64,000 nucleotides of DNA from Stromatinia cepivora (lineage: Eukaryota; Ascomycota; Leotiomycetes; Helotiales; Sclerotiniaceae): NCBI GenBank assembly GCA_014898415.1, contig RCTD01000004.1, positions 1,053,001 to 1,117,000 on the forward strand, in the 5' to 3' direction. Made by a program: the position numbers and the translations under genes. Below, piece by piece: positions 1-10,870 of the stretch (within the stretch, counting starts at the first letter, position 1; each line of letters starts with the position of its first letter). Below the pieces are notes generated by a model, which was not told where the DNA came from, searched no databases, and worked only from the letters and a program-made list of their open reading frames with translations.

Positions 1-1096
1 ACCATTTTGTGAAGGTTTTCTGTTGCACCGTAATCCACTGCTGCTGTTCAGCAAAGGCCATTTTTCCAAGCTGATGCTCATGCAGCGGTTCGACCGCTTT
101 CAACGCTTCTCCTGAGCCTGTATTTGACCCCTTCGATTTATGTCTATGCTGATATCTCTTTCTTCTTCTCCCTAGCCCAAGGTCTTCGTCGCTTTTCTCC
201 GGCTTCTCCGCAGACCTCTGTAATCGTGCTGCCTCGGAAAATTGTCTCGATCGTAGTGTCTCGCGTTCTCTTTGGCTCGCAGATCTTTCGCGCCTTACTA
301 CCCTAGGTGGTGTCGCAGGTGGGGTATTTGGAGCGTTTATCTCAAAATCTGCTGTGGAAGAAGAAATCCTTTTCTCTTGATTCTGTGTGTGACTGCGATT
401 TTCAATTGGAGTTGGTGAAATTGCACGCGAGTGACGTGGTGTTGTGGATATGCTGGTCTCCTCATTTTTGTTTACTTCTGAATCAGGATTGGCGGCAGTT
501 ACCGAAGGCGACCCCACTAAGCAACGATCGTTGCCAGGGGTAGAATTAATTTGTTCTCCTTCGCTTTCTTCATCTCCAATAACATCACCGACATCGCCGA
601 CATCACCGATTTCTGATGATGGTGGTGATGGAATTCCAATATCATTTGTTGAATTGGAAGTTAAGGTTGACTCTTCTTCCTCTTCTTCAATTTCCTTCTT
701 GACATATTCCACCTTCACTTCGATATCTTCCATTTTAACATCTTCTTCCTCTTTCATACCTTCGGTTTCGACCCTGACATCTAGGTCCTTCACTACCAAA
801 GTCTCTTCCTCCTCCTTTACATTTTCCCCCTTTTTAACATCTCTCGCTTCCTCTTCTACTCTCATATTCTGTTCCCTTTTCACATTTTTCTCTTCCCATT
901 TGGCATCTAGATCTTTTACCACAAAAATATCTTCCTCTCTAACATCTTCGATTTTTTCCGTCTCTCCTCCTTTTCTTGTCGCGTCCAGATCTTTTACCAC
1001 AATGGTATCCTCTATCCTAGCATTTTTTGAAGTATCGTCTTTTGGCGCTTCCACCTTTGGCTCTATTCTCAATGATTTTTTCAAGGCGGAAAACAT
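1..1096 (-). CDS. Alpha-actinin-like protein, N-terminal part (3' end outside window)
   Basis: An uninterrupted minus-strand frame runs from ATG at 1096 to the left edge with no stop, giving about 365 residues. An in-frame stop lies near 1160 with no other ATG between. The last visible residues (EQQQWITVQQKTFTKW) match the start of the first calponin-homology domain of alpha-actinin, an actin-bundling protein of the fungal contractile ring and actin patches. Before it lies a long disordered extension: an acidic Lys/Glu-rich part with three copies of VVKDLD, then a GDVGDVGDV stretch, then a Ser/Pro/Arg-rich part. The rest (second CH domain, spectrin repeats, EF hands) would lie beyond position 1. 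The Ser-rich plus-strand frame over this region is its mirror image. CH identification is fairly firm; alpha-actinin rather than another CH protein is inferred. Confidence 0.72.
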   Translation of the reverse strand, partial: MFSALKKSLRIEPKVEAPKDDTSKNARIEDTIVVKDLDATRKGGETEKIEDVREEDIFVVKDLDAKWEEKNVKREQNMRVEEEARDVKKGENVKEEEETLVVKDLDVRVETEGMKEEEDVKMEDIEVKVEYVKKEIEEEEEESTLTSNSTNDIGIPSPPSSEIGDVGDVGDVIGDEESEGEQINSTPGNDRCLVGSPSVTAANPDSEVNKNEETSISTTPRHSRAISPTPIENRSHTQNQEKRISSSTADFEINAPNTPPATPPRVVRRERSASQRERETLRSRQFSEAARLQRSAEKPEKSDEDLGLGRRRKRYQHRHKSKGSNTGSGEALKAVEPLHEHQLGKMAFAEQQQWITVQQKTFTKW

Positions 1097-1973
1097 TTTG
1101 AGAACAAGACCGAATACAAGACTTACAGCTGGTTCTAGAATGGAACAATTCGAGAACCTTTAAGTAGAAAACCATAACTACAATTGCATCCGTACTTAGA
1201 TTCAAGGATAGAGTTATTTTTGCATTAATGAAACAACAATCATTCGCATTTCCGTTGAGCATCCCACAATCTCTTTATCAAAGCGAAATATCACTGGTTG
1301 AAGAGACTTAGGGTCCCTTACCAGTGTATCATGTTACCCATGCCATACAATGACTTTATCATGCAAACATCAATCTCGTATTTCACCAATTCATCAATTG
1401 AATCTATTTGACAGTTGATGGCATTATTGAGTAGATTCTACCTCCTATATCATCACTCGAAATTCATGATTGATATTCTCTTTGCCGTTTTTTGATTTAC
1501 GAAAAAGTTTACGTACGTGGAAGCAGGGTGCCAATGTTCTAATCGTATTCATTATTTCGAATAATTTCAATATTCTGAATGGATTAATTATTTCACATGG
1601 TTTCGATGTTTGAAAAGGTTTAAATATCTCGAGTATAATTCATTAGTCAACTGATTTCAATGTCCTAATTGGATTCATTATTTCAAATGATTTGAATATT
1701 CAAATTAGATTTAACAATTTAAAACATTCTCATTGTTGGACTGCAGTATGGACTATTGCGTAGGAGGCAGCATTTTGGATGACCGTGTTTAAAACCGATT
1801 GCATGAATTAAGAGTATATTGGAAACATCTCAACGCTACGACATTTCAGGTAATTCAGACCTCAAACTCCTCCTAGGAACCATAGCAGATATGTCCAAAT
1901 TTGCGACCTCACCCTTCCTACTCGCTATTTTATCGCGCCCGTCATCCATTGAAGTGGCACAATTTGCTTCAAG
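1097..1973. other. Intergenic, AT-rich, with a degenerate tandem array
   Basis: Contains the 5' side of the actinin-like gene and the 3' side of the chitin deacetylase gene. No gene is supported. The only structure seen is the 36-bp degenerate repeat listed separately. Confidence 0.6.
1528..1708. repeat. Degenerate 36-bp tandem repeat
   Basis: Units of 36 bp begin at 1547, 1583, 1637 and 1673, and a half unit precedes them at about 1528-1546. The shared core is ATTCATTATTTC followed by TTCAATRTYCTAATTGG. An unrelated 18-bp piece separates units two and three. Units differ mostly by transitions, so this is an old decayed minisatellite. Confidence 0.55.
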
Positions 1974-3895
1974 TCAATATCCGAAAGCGGCGTTCGAGCA
2001 ACCAGACTTCACACATTTTAAACAATAGAGCGTCAGCTTCTCGCAAATTGTGGTAAAAGTACCGCATGTCTTAAAGTTATTCCACCCAGCAGTCGTGGCG
2101 CATTTCAAGGTGTCTGCATAGCAGGTAGCAGCTGATTTTTGGCATGTCAGCATGTTGGTGAAAGGTGAAATCTTGCCACACCAATTTCCTGCTGACACAG
2201 CGCAAGTTGTGGCTGGCGTTGAAGATTTTGTTGGTGTCGCTGCAACCACAGAAGTCGATTGCTTGGCCGTGGTTGAACTCTTTAGGGAGCTTGTAGAAGT
2301 TTTCGCAGAGCTTGTGGATGACTTCACGGAATTGAGGGCAGTGCTCGTGGATTTCAAAGTTGTTCCCAGAGGTTTTGCTGTTCCGGTTGAGGAAGAAGTA
2401 GCAGTCGCGGATACGGCAGAACCTTTAGTGTTGAGAGAACGATACCAATTGGTCCTATCGGTGTCGCCCAGGCAGTCCCCAACTGTGACACCCTTCCATC
2501 CTTTGGCCTTGATTTGATCGAAATAGTAGCTGGAAAGGTTCCCTACCGATTGTTGTACAATATCGTGCTGAATAGACAAATAGTCTACAACGGTTGTTGA
2601 AGCAAGTGCTTTTTGCACAATGTTCTTAGAGTTCTGAATTTGCGATGGTAAAGGATTCAAATAATCCTGAGTGTCCAAATCGAAATAGACTCTATGGTAA
2701 CCCAGAGTCTGCATATCTGCCCAGCATCCTGACGCTTCAGTGCAATCAGAATAAGGGGGTCTCATGTAGGTTGGCCATTTTCCAATGATGTTGTTAAAGG
2801 CCATCTCATTCTTGACCATCTGCTGCATTCGAAGGTCGTGGGAAATGTTCGAAAGAGAGTAATGACTCCAGGTATGAGATGCAACTTGATGACCCTCGGC
2901 AATCATACGTTGAATCAAAGATGGATATGGGGCAGTGATATCTATTTCTCCTTTTCCATTATTGTTGCCTGTGATAAAGAATGTCGCTTGGTAGCCATAT
3001 GACTTCAAGATGTCCAGCAGATCGGATGTGTAGTTGTATGGACCATCATCGTAGGTCAGAGCCACCACACCAGTTTGCACACAGTCATAGATGTCATCCG
3101 TGTAGGTAATAGGCCCCATTAATGGTCTTGCAGCATCGAGAGTCGATACTCCGGCAGGCGTTGCATCCGAGTCGCACCTTCCGTATCCAAGTAAGCAACT
3201 TCCCGGGTCAGCACAATAGTCTTGGGTAGTTCCGCAGTATCCAGAAACTTTGAGCAAATTAGTAAGAATGCTAGCATCATCCGGCCTTGTGTACTCACCA
3301 CTACAGCATTGGTTTCCCCCACAAGTCGCACCACCAAAGTTTGGACCACAGGTTCCTCCTTTGGTTGGCTCGCTAGCACCTGCAGTACAAGCTCCATATT
3401 TAGACTGACACCCTACGTCACAATAATCGGTTGTGTTCCCGCAATATCCTGATCCAGAACAGCAAAGCCCTCCAGTGCAAGAAAGCCCTCCATTGCTGGC
3501 TCCGCATAAGAACGAGTTATCCGATGGTTGAACTGTTGCGCCTGAACAAGTACCAAAGGCTGATTGGCATCCAGTTCCGCAGTAGTCTATAGCAGCACAA
3601 ATTAGTACACATCATTGTGCATATTCATGATGGGAATTCGAGACATACCCGTTGTGTTACCACAATACCCATAGGCCGAACAGCATCCTCCTGTGTTTGC
3701 AGTAGCATCACAAGAATAGCTTTTGTTAGCTCCTGCAAATGAATTTCCACAGGTGTTGTCTGGACTCGCTACGGCTCGTTTAGAAAGAAAGGCTAGAAAG
3801 CCAGGATCTTGAGAATCTGTTCCTTCCAACGGAAACGCAAGACCCATACTACTGAGTGCTAAGCCCGCGGCTAGGGTTAAGAACAATGATTTCAT
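1974..3895 (-). CDS. Secreted chitin deacetylase with three CBM18 modules
   Basis: Three exons: 3649-3895, 3299-3586 and 1974-3247, with introns of 62 bp (3587-3648, GTATGT...CTATAG) and 51 bp (3248-3298, GTGAGT...AAAG). They join in phase to 602 residues. A signal peptide (residues 1-20) is followed by three hevein-type chitin-binding modules (CCSAYGYCG, CCSGSGYCG, CCSVSGYCG) and then an NodB polysaccharide deacetylase domain. The metal and catalytic motifs are visible as TYDDGP (canonical TFDDGP), SHTWSH and RPPYSD. A long Ser/Thr/Lys linker leads to a C-terminal Cys-rich domain of about 75 residues with 8-10 cysteines that I do not recognise. The enzyme should deacetylate chitin or chito-oligomers at the cell wall, which in plant-associated fungi can blunt chitin recognition. 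Both introns fall inside CBM18 modules. Confidence 0.92.
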
Positions 3896-5035
3896 CTTGG
3901 TTGTTAAAACAAATTACAAAATCGTTTCTGAAAAATGTACACGGAAGAAATGGAAGGCGACAAAAAATAAATGAGGCGACAACGGGTAAGTGAATTATAT
4001 GACGCAGACAGGCAAAAAAAGAAAGAATGCCAGCTCGAAAAAGAATGTCAGCAGTCTGATATGACGGAATACGGAGAAGGGTAAAAGGAAAAAGGGAAAA
4101 GGAAAGACATTGGCGAGAAGGAAGATATATGTACAACATTGCCACCTCACGGGTTGATATATCAGAAAATGACTCGACATCTCATAACCAAGCTACAAGA
4201 GCATACTAGGCAGGAATCGTCTGTTCTTTGACTACATTTTTGGGAGACGTTTACATCCATGAGGGAATTCCTGGAATTATCGCCAAGTTCTATGGCCAAG
4301 AAAGCCATGGTGTCGACCCGTCTTCTTGGCTTGGAAAGAGCTTGGAAAGAGTCCGTGGAACAAGACGAAAACTTACTCTCGGAACGTTTCATAGATTTGA
4401 TTCGCCCAAAAATAATGAAACATCAATCATTGGAGGACGATGAATTAAAATTTAAGGGGTACTGGCGGGAGCTTTAAATTGGTGGGGAAGCCTATCTCTT
4501 TTCAGCAACACTTATTAATAGCGTTTATGCGCACTTACTCTTTTTCCTTGGGACATCATCCCAACTTCAACAAAAAGAAAGGAAAATCCCCAATCAATTG
4601 TTCTTAAAAGTTCTGGAATCTTGTATTCATATACAGATGATCTAGCAAGTAACATATTTTCTATTGTTTAAATACCGTTTTCACTCAAATTGTTGCTTTT
4701 GGTCTCAGATCAAATCTTCTGCACAGCCTTCATTGTCCAAGCTGGACTAAGAGAAATTTATCTGAACTTGAGCGTCAAAGCAGAGAGAACATTGTCTATT
4801 GTATTTTTATATAATCTTATCTCTTTACCCCCAAGTCTAAAAGAATGTGCCCAATTGTATTCATTACTCGTCAAATCTATTAATAAATCATCATCTGTCC
4901 ACCGTCACCCATTATTACTCATCATCTCACAGTTCGCTATCATCCAAATCAAGTCCGAGCTCGCTCATAAACATCATCCTCCGTTCAGTGCATTGACTGA
5001 TCGAAGAACTCAAGCTGGAGGGAATTCTTCTAAGC
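3896..5035. other. Intergenic region, no gene seen
   Basis: Upstream region of the chitin deacetylase and downstream region of the small secreted protein. The part from 3940 to 4180 is purine-rich on the plus strand. Small overlapping frames at 4160-4480 and 4690-5076 have no recognisable features and are not called. Confidence 0.5.
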
Positions 5036-5560
5036 CTATTTTATCAATGTCAGCTTATTTCGTGATTACTCGTTAGTGAAGAGAATGTTGAGGCTTACTT
5101 CGCAAGCATAGTCAGTGTAGCATTGCTCTTCAGCATTTGGCTCATACAAGACAAATCTTTGAAGACGAACACAAGTCAAACTAGAGCTGGATGTGCTGAC
5201 GGTTGCGGAACCAACAACGGTACCTGCCTTGGCGGTGTAAGAACCTTCGCCAATGACAGCAGTCAACTTGAATGGCTTAGTGGCAGTCCAGGTTCCATCC
5301 TCATAGTCAATAGAGCCGGACGGGTTGAGGACAGCGGTCTCGGAAGGTTTTTGACCGGCGAGAGACAAAGACTTGGATGGGTAGTAGTCAACCTCAGCAT
5401 AAGCAGCGAAGCTCTTGTTGTTGAAGCAGTTGACCAGGTAGTAGATTTGAGTCGAGGTCGAGGCGCCGGCTTCAGTGGCTGCTGGAATGGCAGTTGGAGC
5501 GGCCGAAGTGAGAGCAGAGAGGAAGAGGAGGGGGATAGAAGCAATCATGGAGAAACGCAT
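5036..5560 (-). CDS. Small secreted Cys-containing protein, unknown
   Basis: ATG at 5560. Residues 1-20 form a clear signal peptide ending SALTSAAP, followed by a Pro/Ala/Thr-rich piece and a mature part with four cysteines and many Tyr. Two 3' ends are possible. Unspliced, the frame stops at 5066 (164 residues). Alternatively a 45-bp intron (5054-5098, GTAAGC...CACTAAC...AATAAG) joins codons ending YACE to LTLIK and a stop at 5036, giving 159 residues. The intron carries donor, branch and acceptor signals, so I favour the spliced form. No domain is recognised. Size, secretion and paired cysteines fit an apoplastic protein or effector candidate, but function is unknown. Confidence 0.7.
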
Positions 5561-5993
5561 TTTGATGGTTTAAAGGTCTCGAGAAGTGAGAAGTTTAAGA
5601 AGGTTTGATAAGTTGTTGTAGGAGGTGTTTTGAGGTGAGTGAAGTGCTGTGATTGATAGCGAAGATTTGTTGATGAAAGCTTCCCTTTATATACTTTCTC
5701 TTCTCAAGAAGATCGTTCGATTTACAAAATGCTTGTCTCGAATGAGCTTTTCCTATGCATCGCTGTATGCAAACACACCCATGTATTACGATCGTGGAAA
5801 CATCACCCTTGTGAATCGCTTCATCCTCGCCAGCCACTTCACAAAATACGACCGACTGGAGGCATTTGCATCAATGTTTACAGGGCCCCAATATCACTCG
5901 GCGTCAACCCATTGTTCTCGTCTCGAATACCCACAGAAATCGGCCATGAGGGGATGTTTCCCAGAGTCCAGAACCAATGTTTGTTGACCACTA

Positions 5994-6367
5994 CAATAGA
6001 ACCTGGTTATACAGGACTAGACTATAAGGGATAACTCTTTATACAGAACAAATTTTTCAACCACATCGATTTTACATAATGTTTTTCAACTTTTACAGGA
6101 TTTTTAACTTATAAAAAATTACAATACTAATTTTGTCGAATCCTATATAAATTTGATAAGAAAGGCTCAAACATTAACCCAAGCATTGATCTATCACATA
6201 ATAATTTCATAAAATTCCGAAATTGAAATCAAAATAAAACTAAAATTTTAAGATTGATCATACAAATTTTATAAATGCCTTAATACCTTATCTAGATATA
6301 CAGGATTCCTCTTTATACGGTATTCGATTGGTCGAATTTTTCGGTCCCTTACAGCCAGGTTCTACTG
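5994..6367. mobile_element. MITE-like element, family A copy 1 (Tc1/mariner-pogo type ends)
   Basis: 374 bp bounded by TA on both sides (5992-5993 and 6368-6369). The ends are inverted: the left end begins CAATAGAACCTGGTTATACA, and the right end reversed begins CAGTAGAACCTGGCTGTAAG. The interior is AT-rich and non-coding. A second copy with about the same interior lies at 54045-54400. TA duplication and CAGTRGAACC-type ends are the hallmark of non-autonomous Tc1/mariner-pogo relatives; the family assignment is inferred. Confidence 0.8.
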
Positions 6368-6486
6368 TATCAGTACCGGATTTCGTTTATCCCATGTAAA
6401 GAAAATGAGCTAGTTTTATGACCTGCAGTCATAAGACTTTTCCATCCAAATTTTTACATGGATTTCGGGTTATCCCGGAACTAATA
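6368..6486. repeat. Fold-back (imperfect palindrome) of about 120 bp
   Basis: The left arm TATCAGTACCGG...CCCATGTAAA and the right arm reversed TATTAGTTCCGG...TCCATGTAAA match with mismatches. The centre is a perfect TTATGAC-ctgca-GTCATAA hairpin. It starts at the very TA that flanks the MITE on its left, so the two elements abut. Confidence 0.6.
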
Positions 6487-9400
6487 CCTTATTAGATAGA
6501 TCTTTTGACTCAGAATATTTCCCCCACAAGCTTTTAATTGGGACCCTCTCATCGTAGGCTGAATCTGTACCTTTCACTCGATATCATTTATTGAAGGATA
6601 ATAGATCTTCTTAATTAATTGTTCTCTTTAATCAGTTGTTACAATTTGATATATTTTTTTTTTCACACTTGTATATATTATTACTAAAATCAAAAAGTTA
6701 GAATTATATTAGAATTCGAAATTTCATTTGAATTATAATAACTCTCAAAAAAATAAATAATTTATTGATATTTATATAATATTTTTATAAAATCATAAAT
6801 ATTCTGTACAAAATTATATAACTAAATAAAGGGAATAACTGATTGAAAGAACTTATGATTCTTTTGAGAGTGTTAAAAAGAAATGGGTGGGAAGTGGAGT
6901 AAAGAGGAGGGTGCTAGTCTTAGGCTACGATCACAGCTGAATCGAGGTTCTTTCTTTGATGATCCTTGCTGAATAAGGATAGCCTAGCTAAACGAGGGCC
7001 CACTAGACAAGCTTGCGGGTCTGCAAGTCGATCGTAACGGCGACGCAGGCCACTTTGGTAAAGGAAAATCCTCCGATGCCGATCTGTTGGCTGGGAAGAT
7101 GAGCAAGGATTTTGATCGAAATGTGAAAAGTCTCTGCCAACGCTGATCAGCCCCTACGGAGTACTTCCAAAACCAGCTTTTCTTTGAGGCGGTCAATAAC
7201 GCCACATTATGGATCGAATGATCCATGAAGAAGAGATTTCTTCGATACCCTCAGCTCCGACTCCCGAGGTCTGCAATTCACATCCCGCCAAAAACAATTA
7301 GACTGACTACCTACCTACCGATGTATAGTATTTTATGTAAATTACAACACACATATTATCTTATCTTTTTACAAAATTCAGGTAAGGCTTAAGCAGCGGT
7401 GCCTGGTTTTAGGGCGAATTAGAGCCCTTCTAACCGGAGCCTCTCGTCTGACAATAGAAACTATTTCCGTGAAATATCAGATATCCGGATTACATTATCC
7501 AACGCGCGAATGCGAGACATTCCGGAGAGACTCCGAGACCTAACAACATGAGCTTGATTTTCTAAATCCCTACTCAGGCAGCCTACCTGAATTCTATGAA
7601 AGAATGCACACGATACTTCAAGATTTGAGAACACGGATTTCCTTCCTCGGTCATCAGCCTAGTGGGCCAAAGGTGTGTTCTGACGGCATTAAAGCAAGAG
7701 CGGGAAGATCCCAAAGAACCCAGAATGATGATCCAGGATTTCCACAGTGAAATCCGTCAAAGTCAAAAAAGGAGGTGGAGCACGTGCATGCCTATGAAAA
7801 TTTGGTTCATTGCCGCCATTTGAATGGTTGATTAAGCGAAAGCTTCAAGTTAAAGTTACGTACCTTCAAAATCTTGTTCCTGAGCTTTATTTTTTCATAT
7901 CCTTATCATTTCAGTATGTACCCACTAAGCTTCAGAACGAATCTACTAAAACTTCAGGCTTCAAAGCCTATAAGGCCTAGAAATAGAACAGATTTTGATG
8001 GAAGGAAGAGTGAAAGTATCTTTTAGATGCTTTTACCTTTCGACAAAATCAATCCATTGATTATGACATATTCCGCTCTTCTGAATTTTAAGGTCTCAAA
8101 TGTCCCATAAAATAATCCGTTAGATTGGGTATGAAATATCAGAGGAATTGTTTCGGCGGAAAGAACGGAGGATTACGGATTACGGCAGATGTTTACTCCT
8201 GTGAGGCGCTCTGTGAGGCGCTCTTTCCTATATAGGTTTAGAAAAGGGGAGAAAAATGAAGTAGATTGGCTAGTAAAAGCTGATAACAGATTGCTTATGT
8301 TCGCTTCACTTTATCAACTTTGCTGTATCGAGTAAAGATTGACAAAATCTATACCCTTTCAGAATCTAGCGGATTCTTTCCCCGCGGTGTTTAAACCTTT
8401 ATAGGAAAGAGCCTCATACTTTTAAGCCGCATAAGTGCTGTCGCACCCTCTGCCGGGAACCGAACTCTTGTATTTTTACAAGCATGTGAATACCGAATAC
8501 CGGTATGTAACAAGATAGCTATGCATACACCTATTCGGGATGTTCCAGAACATCCATGGATATCACACAAGCTGAATTGTGTGCTACATCGCAAATTCAT
8601 CCGGACCTTACACCGCGCAGGCCATGTAATTTGAGGACATCGAAGCCTCAGTCTAGATCTCAATCATTTACAAATTCAATATCATCATATGTTCAAGACT
8701 TTAATTCGTGGAATTTGATTTCGAAGGGGGCATATCAAAAAGAAACCAAAAAAAAAAAACGTTTTTCCGGCGTCATGCTATGTAAGTGGATACCATGCCG
8801 CAACTACATCTCTTCTGTAAAGAATTGCATATTTCAAACCATGTCCATCTTTTCACCTCTGCTAGCAGTTTTAGAATCGATACGTCAATACAATATCGTA
8901 TCATTTTGACGGGTCAGCTTCGGGGGTTTCGATTCTCACCTTCCCTCCTCGCGTGGAACTTGGATGATTGATTTTTTGCTCTTTCAACTTGTGCTTTTAG
9001 TTTATCAGATATTTCCATGTTGTCTTGAGATGCTATCGCATTGGAGTGTACCACCACCAGTCCCTGCTGCCCACTTTGATGGCGCTCTTTTTGACGCCAA
9101 CGATCTACTTATAATTATCAAATCAGGTATCTCCAACAGGCAAAAAGCAATGCTAAAGCTTGGGCTTGGGCTTGAGATGTAAGATTCTTCAGTCATAGCA
9201 CACCACGTCCCGTCCCGGGAAAGACGTTGAGCTGTTCATGCCAGCTGCTAACCCACACCTACAATGCAACATACTGAAACCGCAATACTCCTCTTTCAGC
9301 TCGTCTCCTTATACGAGATTTGTTGCTAAAACCAAATCATACCTTTGGATGCGGCAACGAAACTGCCGTGCACGTAAGCAGATGTTATTTGTAGTTAGTT

Positions 9401-9545
9401 CGTATGCTATACCACACTAGTAGCGCGGCAGAACCATTACATTGGGGAAGAGCCAAAGGATAAGCAAGGAGTCTTGAATGGTGCTACATAGTAGTCAAGC
9501 AAGAAAGGTATGGTTTAATCCGAGTATGCTTGAAGGACGGGACCA

Positions 9546-9779
9546 CAGTAAAACCCGTTTATTCCGGATCGAGTTCGGCCAATCGGATCCGGTGCGAAGG
9601 GGTGCCTGTGAGGAGTTGTGCATAAAATTTTGTTCAATGTTATATAAATTTTATACTTTAAATTTTATCCCTGAACCTCGGATTTCTCCCCCTCGGAAAA
9701 TACAACGTGATAGCTCCACATTGAGAAGGTTTTCCCAAGTATCCGGAATAATTCAGTCCGGTACAAACAAGTTTTACTG
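9546..9779. mobile_element. Small MITE-like element, family B
   Basis: 234 bp. The left end reads CAGTAAAACCCGTTTATTCC and the right end reversed reads CAGTAAAACTTGTTTGTACC, followed on both sides by CGGA. The right flank is TA (9780-9781); the left flank is CA, presumably a mutated TA. The ends resemble family A (CAGTA..AACC) but the interior is different. Confidence 0.6.
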
Positions 9780-10870
9780 TAGAGCAGGGAGCGTGTAAGA
9801 TGCTCGAATCCTCCAGAGTAGTTTCTTGATGTTTTTGTGACATGCTACTTTTGGAAATTACTACACCCCAACAGTGTGAAGCTCATGATCCTAAGGCTCA
9901 AGTTACTGAACAGTTCACAATTCCCGGTATTAGCTAAGGTCATCCAATGGAAGCCAGCCAACCAAGGCTTGCTAACCAGAATAGATAGTAGATCCTTCCA
10001 CAATTAGTGAGAACAACATGGCCCCACACCCGAACAGCATTCAAATATGATCATCGTGAGACTGCCGAAGAGTGAGAAACTGATTATGGTGCCATGCACG
10101 AAGTTCATAATCTTGGTAGCTAGAACACACGGGTGAACTTACCAATCTTACAAATTCAAAATATCATCTTAAATCCCTTCGCATTGTTCTTATGTGAAAC
10201 TCCATGTCATTGTAAAGCTCTTGAGTTCAGCGGAGCTGATAACTAAACATTTTCCGAAGTCTTGCAGGCTGTCAGGCATACAGTGTTAAGGTTAGTATGT
10301 GTTTACTAATGAAGGAAGAGCCTTTCTTTTACATTTTGAAGAAGTGATTTCAATCTACACAAATCTACACATGGAATGAATGAGTCACACAAAAGTTTAA
10401 GAATATTTGAAATTTTAAAATGGTTTTATTTATTTAGCTATCGTGAACCATTAGGTATTACATTACTCATTAAAGTTTCAACGTGCCAAAACAAGCTGCA
10501 ACGTAAACAAAAACTTGAATGGACATTCGCTACGCTGTCTGGTATCTTGTTCCTTCCATATACTCCTTCGCATACCTTAGTGATCGTAATCAGGGTTAGA
10601 GTGCTCGAAGAAACAAGATAACCATAAAAAAACACCACAGAATATCCACCAAAAATCAAAAGCCAACAACACCAAAGCTCCAAGTACCCAAGTGATCTCC
10701 AACCATTCCTAACATCGAGAGGCTCTTGTACACTCTTAGTTCCTCAGACATTCCCTCCTTGAAATTATGGTAAACCACAAGGACATCAGGAAGAGAATGT
10801 TGTGGCCCTAGGAGAAACTGGCGTCGGGTGCGCCAAAAAAATCATCCGAATTCTAACCGAAGGATGATAT

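Larger units (their letters stand above)
5561..10870. other. Gene-poor, repeat-bearing region
   Basis: 5.3 kb without a supportable gene. It holds a TA-flanked MITE (5994-6367), an abutting fold-back element (6368-6486), a very AT-rich stretch (about 6590-6840), and a second smaller MITE-like element (9546-9779). At 6900-7310 plus-strand frames broken by stops read like degraded coding sequence, but I cannot name the source. A 13-bp unit is doubled near 8205. Small frames at 8391-8909 and 9005-9196 have no recognisable content. Confidence 0.5.

Noticed and set aside
444..1163. 239-residue Ser/Thr-rich plus-strand frame
   Set aside because: It is the complement of the Glu/Lys-rich coding sequence of the actinin-like gene, whose minus frame ends in a clear CH-domain start.
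8391..8663. tRNA-like sequence on the minus strand (GAGTTCGGTTCCC near 8445-8465)
   Set aside because: The box-B-like word is present, but the flanking bases cannot form a T stem, and no acceptor or D arm can be folded.
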